28,348 bases of DNA. Source: JBAYJS01 sp041664985 (GTDB taxonomy: Bacteria > Patescibacteriota > Patescibacteriia > Buchananbacterales > UBA6539). The notes beneath the pieces are model-generated. The model was not told the DNA's origin and did not search any database. It saw only the letters and a program-made list of their open reading frames with translations. Below, one piece after another: positions 6,936-14,766 of the stretch (position 1 is the first letter of the stretch; each line of letters opens with the position of its first letter). The translations under genes and the position numbers were made by a program. Where the stretch lies: positions 1 to 28,348 of the forward strand of contig JBAYJS010000012.1 in NCBI GenBank assembly GCA_041664985.1, written 5' to 3'.

Positions 6936-7742
6936 TTAATTATTGGCCGCTTTAATCGGAAATTCAATGATTGTCCGATCGTTGTCTTCCAAACAAACGT
7001 CAACGGTTTGTTTTAAAGTGTGCCAACCAATCACTTTGCCTTTGCCTTGCGGCGTTTTGATCGGCGAACCGATCGGCGGCAAATTTTTGGCCAATTCTTT
7101 GTAAGCTTCACCTTCAAAAGCCAAGCAGCAGCGCAACCGGCCGCATTGACCCGAAAGTCTTTCCGAACCGCGATGAGAAATTTGTTGAATATCGGCTAAA
7201 TCTGAAGTGACGCTGGCCAGCTCTTTCAAATGAGTTTTGCAGCAAAGCGTTCGGCCGCAAGAACCGAAATCACCCGAAATTTTTGCTTCATCCCTAATAC
7301 CGATTTGCTGCAACCGAATTGATTTTTGGAAATGATGAGTCAAATCTTTAACCAGCTGACGAAAATCGACCCGACCATCGGCGATAAAGGGGAAAATTAG
7401 GCGACTGCCATCAAAAGAAAAATGAGCGTCAATTATTTTCATCGGTAAATTATTTTTTTCCACTAATTTTTTGCAATAATCCAAAGTTGCTTCGCGCTGA
7501 CTGTTAAGCTCACTAATCATTTCGGAATCTTGAGTCGTGATGGTTCTGACAATTGGAACTAAATTTTCCAATTTGACCAAAACATCATCTGATACTTCTT
7601 GGATCGAAACGACTTTACCCGCATCGGTTCCCCAGTCGGTTTTGACAATCACTTGATCGCCCAGCTGGACTTTAAAATCGCCAGCCTTACCGTCGTAAGG
7701 TTGGTCCCAAAAAACCACTTGAATTTTAGCTATTTGAGGCAT
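6936..7742 (-). CDS. ricT: PSP1/RicT (YaaT) family protein
   Basis: 268-aa PSP1-domain protein. In Bacillus, RicT (YaaT) forms a complex with RicA and RicF that carries Fe-S clusters and acts with RNase Y in mRNA maturation. No RicA or RicF is in view. The family marks are DGRVDFRQLVKDLTHHF, GDFGSCGRTLCC (C162, C167, C168) and GQCGRLRCCLAFE (C200, C205, C206). The clustered cysteines are the likely cluster ligands. It lies between tsf and two lipoprotein genes. The start at 7742 has no SD. In this operon a link to mRNA processing or translation is plausible. Confidence 0.92.
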   Translation of the reverse strand: MPQIAKIQVVFWDQPYDGKAGDFKVQLGDQVIVKTDWGTDAGKVVSIQEVSDDVLVKLENLVPIVRTITTQDSEMISELNSQREATLDYCKKLVEKNNLPMKIIDAHFSFDGSRLIFPFIADGRVDFRQLVKDLTHHFQKSIRLQQIGIRDEAKISGDFGSCGRTLCCKTHLKELASVTSDLADIQQISHRGSERLSGQCGRLRCCLAFEGEAYKELAKNLPPIGSPIKTPQGKGKVIGWHTLKQTVDVCLEDNDRTIIEFPIKAANN

Positions 7743-7754
7743 AATTTTTAGTTA

Positions 7755-7768
7755 AGCACAAAAGTGCT
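7755..7768 (-). other. Small hairpin between tsf and ricT
   Basis: AGCAC/GTGCT 5-bp stem with a 4-nt loop, in the 87-nt gap. There is no T run, so it is unlikely to be a full terminator. It may mark a processing site. Confidence 0.3.
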
Positions 7769-7829
7769 GCTGATAAATTGAGTAATGACTATGCCCTTTA
7801 TGAGAATTTGTTTGAAGTAAGGATGAATT

Positions 7830-8420
7830 TTAGATTTGATAACGACAAAATCTGGCCACTTCGATCTTTTCACCAAGCTTGGCAATATAATTTTTTATCA
7901 AATCTTCAATGATTATTTTATCATCTTTAATAAAAGGCTGTCTTAATAAACAAACTTCCTGGAAGTATTTATCAATTTTACCGGTCATAATCCGTTCAAT
8001 CATATTTTCCGGTTTACCTTCATTTTTCAACTGTTCTGAATAAATTTCTTTTTCTTTGGCAATTACTTCTTCGGGTACGTCTTCCGGTTTGACATAAAGC
8101 GGATTGGCACCGGCAATTTGCATGGCCAAGTCGTGAACCAAGTTTTTGAATTCTTGATTGAGCGCGACAAAATCAGTTTCACAATGAACCTGAATCAAAA
8201 CGCCGACTTTGCCATTGGCGTGAATATAGCTTTCAACCACCCCTTGCTTGGCTTCTCTCTCGGCCAATTTTTTAGCAGCTTTGATCGCGCCTTTTTTGCG
8301 CAAAATTTCCACGGCTTTATCCATATCATCACCCGCTTCGGTCAAAGCGGCTTTGCAGTCAGAAATTCCGGCGCCGGTTATTTCTCTTATTTTACTAATT
8401 GCTTTTGTATCAATTGCCAT
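7830..8420 (-). CDS. tsf: Translation elongation factor Ts (short form)
   Basis: Guanine nucleotide exchange factor for EF-Tu. It has 196 aa, the short form with one core subdomain, shorter than the roughly 280-aa E. coli protein. An N-terminal UBA-like domain (residues 4-45, ISKIREITGAGISDCKAAL) is followed by the EF-Tu contact TDFVA (82-86). The C-terminal KPENMIERIMTGKIDKYFQEVCLLRQPFIKD is the classic ending motif. It lies 21 nt after rpsB, the usual order. The start has no SD. Confidence 0.97.
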   Translation of the reverse strand: MAIDTKAISKIREITGAGISDCKAALTEAGDDMDKAVEILRKKGAIKAAKKLAEREAKQGVVESYIHANGKVGVLIQVHCETDFVALNQEFKNLVHDLAMQIAGANPLYVKPEDVPEEVIAKEKEIYSEQLKNEGKPENMIERIMTGKIDKYFQEVCLLRQPFIKDDKIIIEDLIKNYIAKLGEKIEVARFCRYQI

Positions 8421-8441
8421 AATATTTACGAAATTACTTTT

Positions 8442-9152
8442 TTATTTTTTTAAAATCACCGGGGCTTTTTCTTTGGCGCCTTCTTTACAGGCTTCACAAA
8501 TTAAGCTGGTGATTAACTCAATGGATTTGATTGCGTCATCATTTGCCGGAATCGGATAATTAATTTTTTCCGGGTTGACATTGGTGTCACACATGGCCAC
8601 AATCGGAATGTTTTTGGTGATTGCTTCCAAAACCGCCGTTTTTTCTTTTTTGATATCACAGACAAAAATCGCATCCGGAGTTTTGGTCATGTTTTCAATC
8701 CCACCGACAATTTTATCCAATTTTTCAATTTCCCGTTCAATATCTAATTTTTCTTTTTTAGTGTATTTATCCAGCTGACCGGCCGCTTTTTGTTTTTTCC
8801 ATTCAGAATATTTTTTGACCACTTTTTTGATTTCAACAAAATTGGTAAAAGTGCCGCCAAGCCAGCGTTCGGTAATGTAAGGCATGCCGGCTTCTTTGGC
8901 ATATTTGGTAATAATCGGCTGGGCTTGTTTTTTTGTACCCAAAAATAAAATAGTGCCACCATTAGCCACTACTTTTTTGACAAACTCCAAAGCTTCGGAA
9001 AGCTTAACTTGAGTTTGTTCTAAATCGATGATATGAAACCCGCTTTTCTCGGTGAAAATATAAGGCTTCATTTTTGGATGCCGGCGTGAAAGCTGATGAC
9101 CAAAATGGACACCTGACTTTAACATCGTCAGCAAATCTGGATTTTTCGGCAT
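8442..9152 (-). CDS. rpsB: 30S ribosomal protein S2
   Basis: Small-subunit ribosomal protein uS2, 236 aa. The family marks are LKSGVHFGHQLSRRHPKMKPYIF, IIDLEQT, FLGTKKQAQ, ITERWLGGTFTNF and ending motifs VAMCDTNVNP and IPANDDAIKSIELI. It is one of few core genes here with an SD (AAAGGAAAC, about 6 nt before the ATG). It starts the rpsB-tsf-ricT-lipoprotein unit, with a consensus promoter and a folded leader of probable regulatory function. Confidence 0.98.
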   Translation of the reverse strand: MPKNPDLLTMLKSGVHFGHQLSRRHPKMKPYIFTEKSGFHIIDLEQTQVKLSEALEFVKKVVANGGTILFLGTKKQAQPIITKYAKEAGMPYITERWLGGTFTNFVEIKKVVKKYSEWKKQKAAGQLDKYTKKEKLDIEREIEKLDKIVGGIENMTKTPDAIFVCDIKKEKTAVLEAITKNIPIVAMCDTNVNPEKINYPIPANDDAIKSIELITSLICEACKEGAKEKAPVILKK

Positions 9153-9240
9153 AAATTGTTTCCTTTTCTTTCAGGCGTTAAAAACGCTTGAAAACCTCTA
9201 CCGCCATTAAATTAGTCCCTGCAAAAGCAGGGAGGTCTAA
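9153..9240 (-). promoter_or_regulatory. Folded leader of rpsB, probable autoregulatory element
   Basis: Minus-strand RNA. An outer ACCT/AGGT helix (9236-9233 with 9197-9194) encloses the hairpin CCCTGC-TTTT-GCAGGG (9232-9217), followed by GGGACTAA in the internal loop. A second, 10-bp stem TTCAAGCGTT/AACGCCTGAA (one A-C mismatch) ends just before the SD. The layout fits an S2-type ribosomal protein leader. The GGGACTAA element is shared with the rplA leader. Confidence 0.6.
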
Positions 9241-9291
9241 CTTAAAAATAAGGCGATATGTGTGTTATTTATTAATTAAGTTAACTATCAC

Positions 9292-9320
9292 AGTATAAAC
9301 AAATATCAAAAAAATGTCAA
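9292..9320 (-). promoter_or_regulatory. Sigma70-like promoter of rpsB
   Basis: Minus strand: TTGACA (9320-9315), 17 nt, TATACT (9297-9292). Close to consensus. Confidence 0.85.
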
Positions 9321-9323
9321 GAT

Positions 9324-9352
9324 TTGACTTTAAAATAGCCTTAAACTAAGAT
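9324..9352 (+). promoter_or_regulatory. Sigma70-like promoter of the ROK kinase gene
   Basis: TTGACT (9324-9329), 17 nt, TAAGAT (9347-9352). The -35 lies 3 bp from the -35 of the divergent rpsB promoter, and the pair forms a TCAAGATTTGA palindrome. The same TAAGAT -10 is seen at thrC. Confidence 0.65.
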
Positions 9353-9400
9353 GAGGCTAGGAAAATCAAGAGCTTTGGGCTCAAAAAAGGAGGATATCGC

Positions 9401-10330
9401 ATGAGCATGAAAATCTTGTCAGCAGTTGGCATGGATATCGGCGGCAGCCACTGCACCGCATCCGTTGTCGACGAAAACGGCAAACTGTTGGTCCCGGCTT
9501 TTCGGGTCAGGATCGACAAAACCGCGCCCCCAGGCACTATTGCCGACGTGATTGCCGACGTCATCAAAACCGCCATTGACAACGTTGTCGACCCTGATTT
9601 GTACAAAATCGTTGGCATCGGCGGCGGCGCTCCCGGACCACTGAATATGGATACGGGAGTGATTGGCGAAACGCCAAACCTGGTGACCCTGCGCGGGTTT
9701 GGACTGGCTGAAGCGATCAGCCAAAGAACCGGTAAACCGGCGTTTCTCAACAACGACGCCAATCTGATGATTTTTGGCGAAGCCATTGCCGGCGCCGGCC
9801 AAGGCTGCAACTCAGTTTACGGCTGTACAATTGGCAACGGCTTTGGCCACGGTTGGACCAGAAACGGTGAGATCTTTGTTGGACAGCATTTCTTCGGCTT
9901 TGAAATGGCCAAATGCCCGGTCAGCCTCAATGGCGACGACTCAACGATTGAGCGCTGGGTCTCGATTCAGGGCATTGTCGACAAATTCCGCCTTTGTGGT
10001 GGATTAGTCGACAAAAACACCGACCCCGAAGCGATTGCCAAACTCGCCACCCAAGGCGATCTTGCCGCTCAGCAAACCTACGGCTTTCTCGGCCGCTGCC
10101 TCGGCTTCGCGTTCAGCTGGATCCAATGCGCCTTGGATCCGGACATTATCCTGGTTGGCGGCAATATCGCCAAAGCCTGGGATCTGTTTCAACCTTCGAT
10201 GACGGAATTCATGACCAAACACACCTGGCGCGATTGCCCGGTACCGGTTATGCCCATGGCTTTGGGCGAACAAGCCGGCATTATCGGCGGCGCATTACTG
10301 GCCATCAGCAAATTCAAAGCCCAAGTGTAA
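9401..10330 (+). CDS. ROK-family sugar kinase-like protein
   Basis: 309-aa protein of the ROK group, in the actin-like ATPase fold. MDIGGSHCTASVVDENG (residues 11-27) is the phosphate 1 loop, GIGGGAPGPLN follows, and NNDAN (117-121) carries the catalytic Asp119. DPDIILVGGNIA and GIIGGALLA near the end fit the adenosine loop. Two usual ROK marks are changed. The GTGIGGG loop reads GCTIGNGFG. The ExGH motif and zinc motif CxCGxxGCxE are missing, replaced by FEMAKCPVSLNGDD (E168, K171). The sugar specificity therefore cannot be told. AAGGAGG 7 nt upstream fixes ATG 9401. It is monocistronic, with its own promoter and terminator, and more GC-rich than its neighbours. Confidence 0.82.
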   Translation: MSMKILSAVGMDIGGSHCTASVVDENGKLLVPAFRVRIDKTAPPGTIADVIADVIKTAIDNVVDPDLYKIVGIGGGAPGPLNMDTGVIGETPNLVTLRGFGLAEAISQRTGKPAFLNNDANLMIFGEAIAGAGQGCNSVYGCTIGNGFGHGWTRNGEIFVGQHFFGFEMAKCPVSLNGDDSTIERWVSIQGIVDKFRLCGGLVDKNTDPEAIAKLATQGDLAAQQTYGFLGRCLGFAFSWIQCALDPDIILVGGNIAKAWDLFQPSMTEFMTKHTWRDCPVPVMPMALGEQAGIIGGALLAISKFKAQV

Positions 10331-10356
10331 GGCGCAAAGAATGATCTCTGAACCCA

Positions 10357-10388
10357 AGTGACGACCAATGGCCGTCACTCTTTTTTTT
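10357..10388 (+). terminator. Terminator of the ROK kinase gene
   Basis: AGTGACG/CGTCACT stem (10357-10363 with 10373-10379) followed by CTTTTTTTT. A classic intrinsic terminator, 26 nt past the stop. Confidence 0.9.
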
Positions 10389-10390
10389 AA

Positions 10391-10424
10391 ATAAAAAAAG
10401 AGTCGAGGAAAAATCCTTGACTCT
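10391..10424 (-). terminator. Terminator of the gene at 10427-11164
   Basis: 11-bp stem with one mismatch, AGAGTCGAGGA/TCCTTGACTCT (10399-10409 with 10414-10424). On the minus strand it is followed by T7. It stands tail to tail with the ROK terminator. Confidence 0.88.
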
Positions 10425-10426
10425 GA

Positions 10427-11164
10427 CTAAAAGGGCGGCTTGGTGTTTGACGGCAAACCTCTGGTTTGGCAATACTGCTGCCAGGCCAGATTAAGCTGCT
10501 TTAACCACTCTGATTTGGCTTGAGGTGGAAGCTTTCTGGTGTTTGACGGTAATTTCAGAGCTCGACAGGTCATGACGTGAGCCTGCCAAAAGACCAAATC
10601 TTTGACACTCTTGGCGGCAGCAACCTGCGGACTGGCAGTCACTCGATTACCCTGGCGGCAGGGCTCGGAGCTGGCAGGCTGGCGATTGGCTTTGGCCGCT
10701 TCAACCATCTGGCTGACTCTTTTTTCCAGACCCTCTTTTCTGATTGGCTCATCACGATCCATATCATCTTCTTGGCGAATCCGACGCTCAGCTTCCCACC
10801 AAACTGAGGTGTCAATAACATTAATTGCTTTGCCCAGCTGATTGAGGCGCCATTGGTTGCACAACACCCCAAGCATCTGGTGGCAAGTCAGCTGAAAATC
10901 AAAACCAAGTTCACGCAGGCCCTTGTTAACTTCAAAAGCCACTGCTTCCAGTCGTTCCGGTGCCAATGGAATCTTGGTTAGATTCTGAAGGCGCACAACC
11001 TCAGAATAAGGCACAGATAGTCTCGCCCATTCAACCGGATCGTTAGATGTTTGGTCGGCGGCGTTTGGCGTTATGGGTTTAGTCATTTTTCGCCAAACTA
11101 GCCAGCTAACCAGGCCAGCAATTAGCAAAACGCCGATTGGCACTGCCACGTAAAAGTAGTTCAT
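10427..11164 (-). CDS. Membrane-anchored protein of unknown function, 245 aa
   Basis: One N-terminal membrane segment (about residues 3-24, VAVPIGVLLIAGLVSWLVW) is followed by a basic WRKMTK, so the remainder is probably cytoplasmic. The rest is hydrophilic and Trp-rich, with possible amphipathic helices. It contains a partial internal repeat: LKLPSNTRKLPPQAKSEW and, at the end, RGLPSNTKPPF. No family was recognised. AAGGAGGG 6 nt before ATG 11164 decides the start over an in-frame GTG at 11167. The gene has its own promoter, 5' hairpins and terminator, and it looks more GC-rich than the ABC genes upstream. It is one of six such self-contained units. Confidence 0.75.
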   Translation of the reverse strand: MNYFYVAVPIGVLLIAGLVSWLVWRKMTKPITPNAADQTSNDPVEWARLSVPYSEVVRLQNLTKIPLAPERLEAVAFEVNKGLRELGFDFQLTCHQMLGVLCNQWRLNQLGKAINVIDTSVWWEAERRIRQEDDMDRDEPIRKEGLEKRVSQMVEAAKANRQPASSEPCRQGNRVTASPQVAAAKSVKDLVFWQAHVMTCRALKLPSNTRKLPPQAKSEWLKQLNLAWQQYCQTRGLPSNTKPPF

Positions 11165-11182
11165 CACAAACCCTCCTTATCT

Positions 11183-11250
11183 GATAGCCAAAGCTATCGC
11201 TTTGACCGAACAATCCTTTCCGAAACCGGGTAAAACAAAGCTTTACCGGT
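11183..11250 (-). promoter_or_regulatory. Two hairpins in the leader of the 10427 gene
   Basis: Minus-strand RNA. ACCGGTAAA pairs with TTTACCCGGT (11250-11225, one bulge) at the predicted 5' end. GATAGC/GCTATC (11198-11183) forms a 6-bp stem with a 4-nt loop just before the SD. Confidence 0.5.
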
Positions 11251-11256
11251 CTAAAA

Positions 11257-11285
11257 ATATTAATACATTAATTAAATTTTTACAA
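11257..11285 (-). promoter_or_regulatory. Promoter of the 10427 gene
   Basis: Minus strand: TTGTAA (11285-11280), 17 nt, TAATAT (11262-11257). It directly follows the terminator of the ABC unit. Confidence 0.55.
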
Positions 11286-11311
11286 GCAAAAACCCTGGCA
11301 CTAAACCAGGG
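11286..11311 (-). terminator. Terminator of the ABC exporter unit
   Basis: CCCTGG/CCAGGG stem (11311-11306 with 11298-11293) with a 7-nt loop. On the minus strand it is followed by TTTTTGC. It lies 22 nt past the stop of the second permease. Confidence 0.85.
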
Positions 11312-11333
11312 AATTGAAAAAATAAAACCGATT

Positions 11334-12662
11334 TTATTTATTTGATCGTAAAGCCGTAACCGGATCAAGTTTGGCAGCAGCGAGCGCCGGAAAAACACCA
11401 AAAACCAAACCGATAAAAAACGAGACACCGGTTGCTAAAATTATTGATTTGATTGAAATAACAAATTTCCAACCAATCCCGGAAGCGGACGCCGCAATTG
11501 AAATTAAATAAGAAAATAAAATCCCCAAGCCAAAACCGATAATGGCGCCAAAAAAAGTAATCACCAGCGCTTCCCACAAAAATTGCCACAAAATATTGCC
11601 GCTGGTAGCACCCATGGCTTTGCGTAAACCGATTTCGTAAGTTCTTTCTGTTACCGAAACATACATAATATTCATAATGCCAATACCACCTACAACCAAA
11701 GAAATGCCGGCAATGCAAATTAACAATAAATTAATCGCGCCAAAAATCGAATTATAAATATTGAGCGCTTCAGTCATAGTCATGACGGCAAAATCGTCTT
11801 TGTCGACATTGTCGCCTTCAATATTATGGCGCTGGCGTAAAACCAACCTGATTTCTTCGGCGGTTTCTTCGGCCACGCTGTTATCATAAACTTTATTAAA
11901 AATCATCTGAACATGATCAATTCCCATAATTTTTTTCTGCAAAGTCTGAACCGGAATATAAATCACGTTATCCATATCAAAAAATGCGATTGAACCGCGC
12001 TTTTCCATCACGCCGATAACCAAAAACTTTTCCCGACCGATTTTAATCAATTGGCCAATCGGATCGTCGCCATTAAAAATTTTATCAACGACTGTTTTGC
12101 CAACGACTGCCACTTGGGCTAAATTTTTATCTTCTTCGTCGGAAAAAAATCGGCCGGCAGCGACTTTGGTTGAATCAATATCAACAAAAGAAGCTGAAAT
12201 GCCCCACAACAACACTTGTTTTTTTTCACTTTCAAAAGAAACAACTTCCTGACCGATGACAGCGGTATAATTATTCTTGATATTAGTGATTTTTTTTAAA
12301 GCTTGAGCGTCCTCGATTTTTAAAGTAGTTATTTGAATACCCATAGCTTGGCCACCGGCATTATCAGACGACATATGGCCGGTGTTTGGCACTTTGGTTT
12401 CAACTTGAACCGCATCGGTACCAAAAGTTTCCACCTGACCAACCACGTAAGCTTTAAAGCCGTCGCCGGCTGACATGACTGTAATAACAGCAGCAATACC
12501 GATGACAATTCCCAAAACCGTTAAAACCGATCGGACTTTATTGCGCAAAATCGCTTTAATCGCAATTTGAAACGGAATTGAAACTTGGCAGACTGAAAAA
12601 CTGGTCAACCAAAATCGTCCACGCTTGCATTTGATATTTTTTTTGTCAGATTTTTTATTCAT
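11334..12662 (-). CDS. MacB/FtsX-type ABC transporter permease, second copy
   Basis: 442-aa inner-membrane permease of the MacB class. After a basic N-terminal tail of about 30 residues comes one membrane helix (SVLTVLGIVIGIAAVITVMSAG). A large extracytoplasmic MacB-PCD domain follows (about 75-310), then three C-terminal helices. These include LLLICIAGISLVVGGIGIMNIMYV and the coupling motif EIGLRKAMGA. Its start overlaps the stop of the first permease by 8 nt (ATGAATAA), which indicates translational coupling. Family members with a dedicated ATPase export peptides, lipids or drugs, or drive envelope work through mechanotransmission. The substrate is unknown. Confidence 0.9.
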   Translation of the reverse strand: MNKKSDKKNIKCKRGRFWLTSFSVCQVSIPFQIAIKAILRNKVRSVLTVLGIVIGIAAVITVMSAGDGFKAYVVGQVETFGTDAVQVETKVPNTGHMSSDNAGGQAMGIQITTLKIEDAQALKKITNIKNNYTAVIGQEVVSFESEKKQVLLWGISASFVDIDSTKVAAGRFFSDEEDKNLAQVAVVGKTVVDKIFNGDDPIGQLIKIGREKFLVIGVMEKRGSIAFFDMDNVIYIPVQTLQKKIMGIDHVQMIFNKVYDNSVAEETAEEIRLVLRQRHNIEGDNVDKDDFAVMTMTEALNIYNSIFGAINLLLICIAGISLVVGGIGIMNIMYVSVTERTYEIGLRKAMGATSGNILWQFLWEALVITFFGAIIGFGLGILFSYLISIAASASGIGWKFVISIKSIILATGVSFFIGLVFGVFPALAAAKLDPVTALRSNK

Positions 12663-13896
12663 ATCTTAAAGCTTCAATTGGATCTAGGCTGGCGGCTTTA
12701 TAGGCCGGATAAAGACCAAAAACTAAACCGATACAAACCGAAACAATCGTTGCCACCACTACCGAGCTGACAGTAATCACAAAATCCCATTGATAACCCA
12801 AATAATTGGCAACCAAAGCGACCAAAGCCGAGATAATTACTCCCAATAAAACGCCAATCAATCCGCCACCCAAAGAAATTACGATTGTTTCCACTAAAAA
12901 CTGAGTCATAATATTTGATCTTTTTGCCCCAACCGCTTTGCGCAAACCGATTTCTCTGATTCGTTCATTAACCGAAACTAACATAATATTCATAATACCA
13001 ATTCCGCCAACTAACAAAGCAATGGCGGCAATTGCCGCTAAAAATAATTTCAAAGCGTCAGTCACACCCAAAAATACATCCAGCGCCTGTTGCATACTGC
13101 GGACGGAAAAATCATCATCGATTGGATTGGTAATATTATGCCTGGCGCGTAAAGTTACTTTAATGTCTTCAATTGTTCGATCCAAATTGGCCGCGTCGTC
13201 AACTTTCACCCGGCCATAACCCAAATGATTAATACCTAAAATCAATTTTTGGGCAGAAATTAGGGGAATAAAAATTTGATTGTCCTGGTTTTGAAAAGTG
13301 GCCGATCCCCTTTTTTCCATCACGCCAATGACTTTAAAAATTTCTCGCTTGATTTTAATATCCTGGCCCAAAGGATCACTGCCTTCGAATAAATCATCAA
13401 CCACCTGACTGCCTAAAACCGCTACGCGCGAAATAGTTTTTTCTTCCTCACTGGTGAAAAACCGACCGGAAGAAACTTTCGTGTCTTCAACGTTAATGTA
13501 ACTGGCAGTCGTGCCGGTTAGATTAGTATCAACGCTGCGATTTTGCCACAAAACCGTAGCCGTGCCTTTGACATATGACGCCGCTTCCAAAATATGGGAA
13601 GCATTTCCCGGTTCAATTAAAGCTTTAATATCGTCATATTTTAGAGTGGTGACGGTAACTCCCAAAACCGCCGCCGGTGGTCCGTTTTCATCGGACGCAC
13701 CCGGCAAAATCCCAATTAAATTTGAACCGATGCTTTTAATCTGATTTAAAATCAAGCCTTGAGCCGAAGTGCCAATTGACATAATAATAATGACTGAAGA
13801 AATGCCAATAATCATTCCCAGCATCGTTAAAAAAGACCTCAGCTTTCGCGAAGCCAGTGTTTTAAACGAACCTTTGGCGGCTTGATAAAAATTCAT
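12655..13896 (-). CDS. MacB/FtsX-type ABC transporter permease, first copy
   Basis: 413-aa permease with the same plan as its downstream paralogue. LRSFLTMLGMIIGISSVIIIMSIG forms the first helix, followed by an extracytoplasmic domain and three C-terminal helices with AIALLVGGIGIMNIMLV and EIGLRKAVGA. The two copies are clearly related but diverged, and both lie behind one ATPase gene. A heterodimeric permease pair is more likely than two independent homodimers. It starts 6 nt after the ATPase stop. No SD. Confidence 0.92.
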   Translation of the reverse strand: MNFYQAAKGSFKTLASRKLRSFLTMLGMIIGISSVIIIMSIGTSAQGLILNQIKSIGSNLIGILPGASDENGPPAAVLGVTVTTLKYDDIKALIEPGNASHILEAASYVKGTATVLWQNRSVDTNLTGTTASYINVEDTKVSSGRFFTSEEEKTISRVAVLGSQVVDDLFEGSDPLGQDIKIKREIFKVIGVMEKRGSATFQNQDNQIFIPLISAQKLILGINHLGYGRVKVDDAANLDRTIEDIKVTLRARHNITNPIDDDFSVRSMQQALDVFLGVTDALKLFLAAIAAIALLVGGIGIMNIMLVSVNERIREIGLRKAVGAKRSNIMTQFLVETIVISLGGGLIGVLLGVIISALVALVANYLGYQWDFVITVSSVVVATIVSVCIGLVFGLYPAYKAASLDPIEALRYE

Positions 13897-13902
13897 AAAA
13901 AA

Positions 13903-14625
13903 TTATTTTTTGAGTTCACCATCTTTAGAAACCAAACGGCGGTGGGTAACTTTTTCATCAGCAACAATCAAACCGTCACGAACTTTAATCACCCGCGCGG
14001 CGTGATCGGCCGTATCCTGCTCGTGAGTGACCAAAATAATCGTGTGCCCTTTTTCATTAAGCTCTTCCAAAATTCCCATCACCTGCGTACCGGATTTTGA
14101 GTCTAAATTGCCAGTTGGTTCGTCGGCAAAAATGACTTTTGGATCATTAACTAAAGCGCGGGCAATCGCCACTCTTTGCTGCTCGCCGCCCGAAAGCTGA
14201 TTGGATAAATGATTGACCCGATGATAAAGGCCAACCGCTTTGACTGCCTGCTTGGCTTTTTCGTCCATTTCTTTTGGTGGCAGCCCCGAATAAATCAAAG
14301 GTAATTTAACGTTTTCCAAAACCGAAGTACGGGGCAATAAATTATAGCTTTGAAAAATAAAACCCAATTTTTTATTGCGCAAACCGGCCAGCTCGTCATC
14401 GGAAAAATCCGAAACCGTTCGATCTTCAAATTCGTAAACGCCGCTGGTTAACCGGTCCAAAAAACCCAAAATATGCATCAGTGTTGATTTGCCCGAACCG
14501 GATGGCCCCATAATCGCCACAAATTCACCTTCATTAATACTAAAACTGACTCCCCTTAAAACATTGGTTACTACTTCGTCAGTCACGTAATCTTTGATTA
14601 AATTTTGGATTTTAATTAAAGGCAT
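13903..14625 (-). CDS. ABC transporter ATP-binding protein, MacB/LolD type
   Basis: 240-aa ATPase that would power the two permeases. The Walker A motif is GPSGSGKST (40-48), followed by Q-loop FQSYNLLP, signature LSGGEQQR (144-151), Walker B VIFADEP (164-170) and switch His201. The motif TGNLDSKSG is typical of the LolD/MacB/FtsE branch. ATG 14625 is chosen over TTG 14631 because family homology starts at PLIKIQNL. No SD and no clear promoter were seen, only an AT-rich upstream stretch. Confidence 0.95.
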   Translation of the reverse strand: MPLIKIQNLIKDYVTDEVVTNVLRGVSFSINEGEFVAIMGPSGSGKSTLMHILGFLDRLTSGVYEFEDRTVSDFSDDELAGLRNKKLGFIFQSYNLLPRTSVLENVKLPLIYSGLPPKEMDEKAKQAVKAVGLYHRVNHLSNQLSGGEQQRVAIARALVNDPKVIFADEPTGNLDSKSGTQVMGILEELNEKGHTIILVTHEQDTADHAARVIKVRDGLIVADEKVTHRRLVSKDGELKK

Positions 14626-14684
14626 ATTCAAATAAATATTTTAATTAATTTAAAACTAATAACTTAATTTTAACAAATTTTGCC

Positions 14685-14735
14685 AAAAAAAAGAAGGGCG
14701 GAAAGCACTCTGCTAAAAGCAAAATGTTTCCACCC
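14685..14735 (-). terminator. Terminator of the gene at 14767-15696
   Basis: GGGTGGAAA/TTTCCGCCC 9-bp stem (14735-14727 with 14704-14696, one wobble). The loop holds a small TGCT/AGCA stem. On the minus strand it is followed by TTC and T8. Confidence 0.8.
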
Positions 14736-14766
14736 TGTGACAAAAGATCATCCCGTCCCGCAATCC

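Noticed and set aside
9346..9810. 154- and 127-aa minus-strand frames opposite the ROK gene
   Set aside because: Shadows of a GC-richer coding frame. The plus frame has kinase motifs and an SD.
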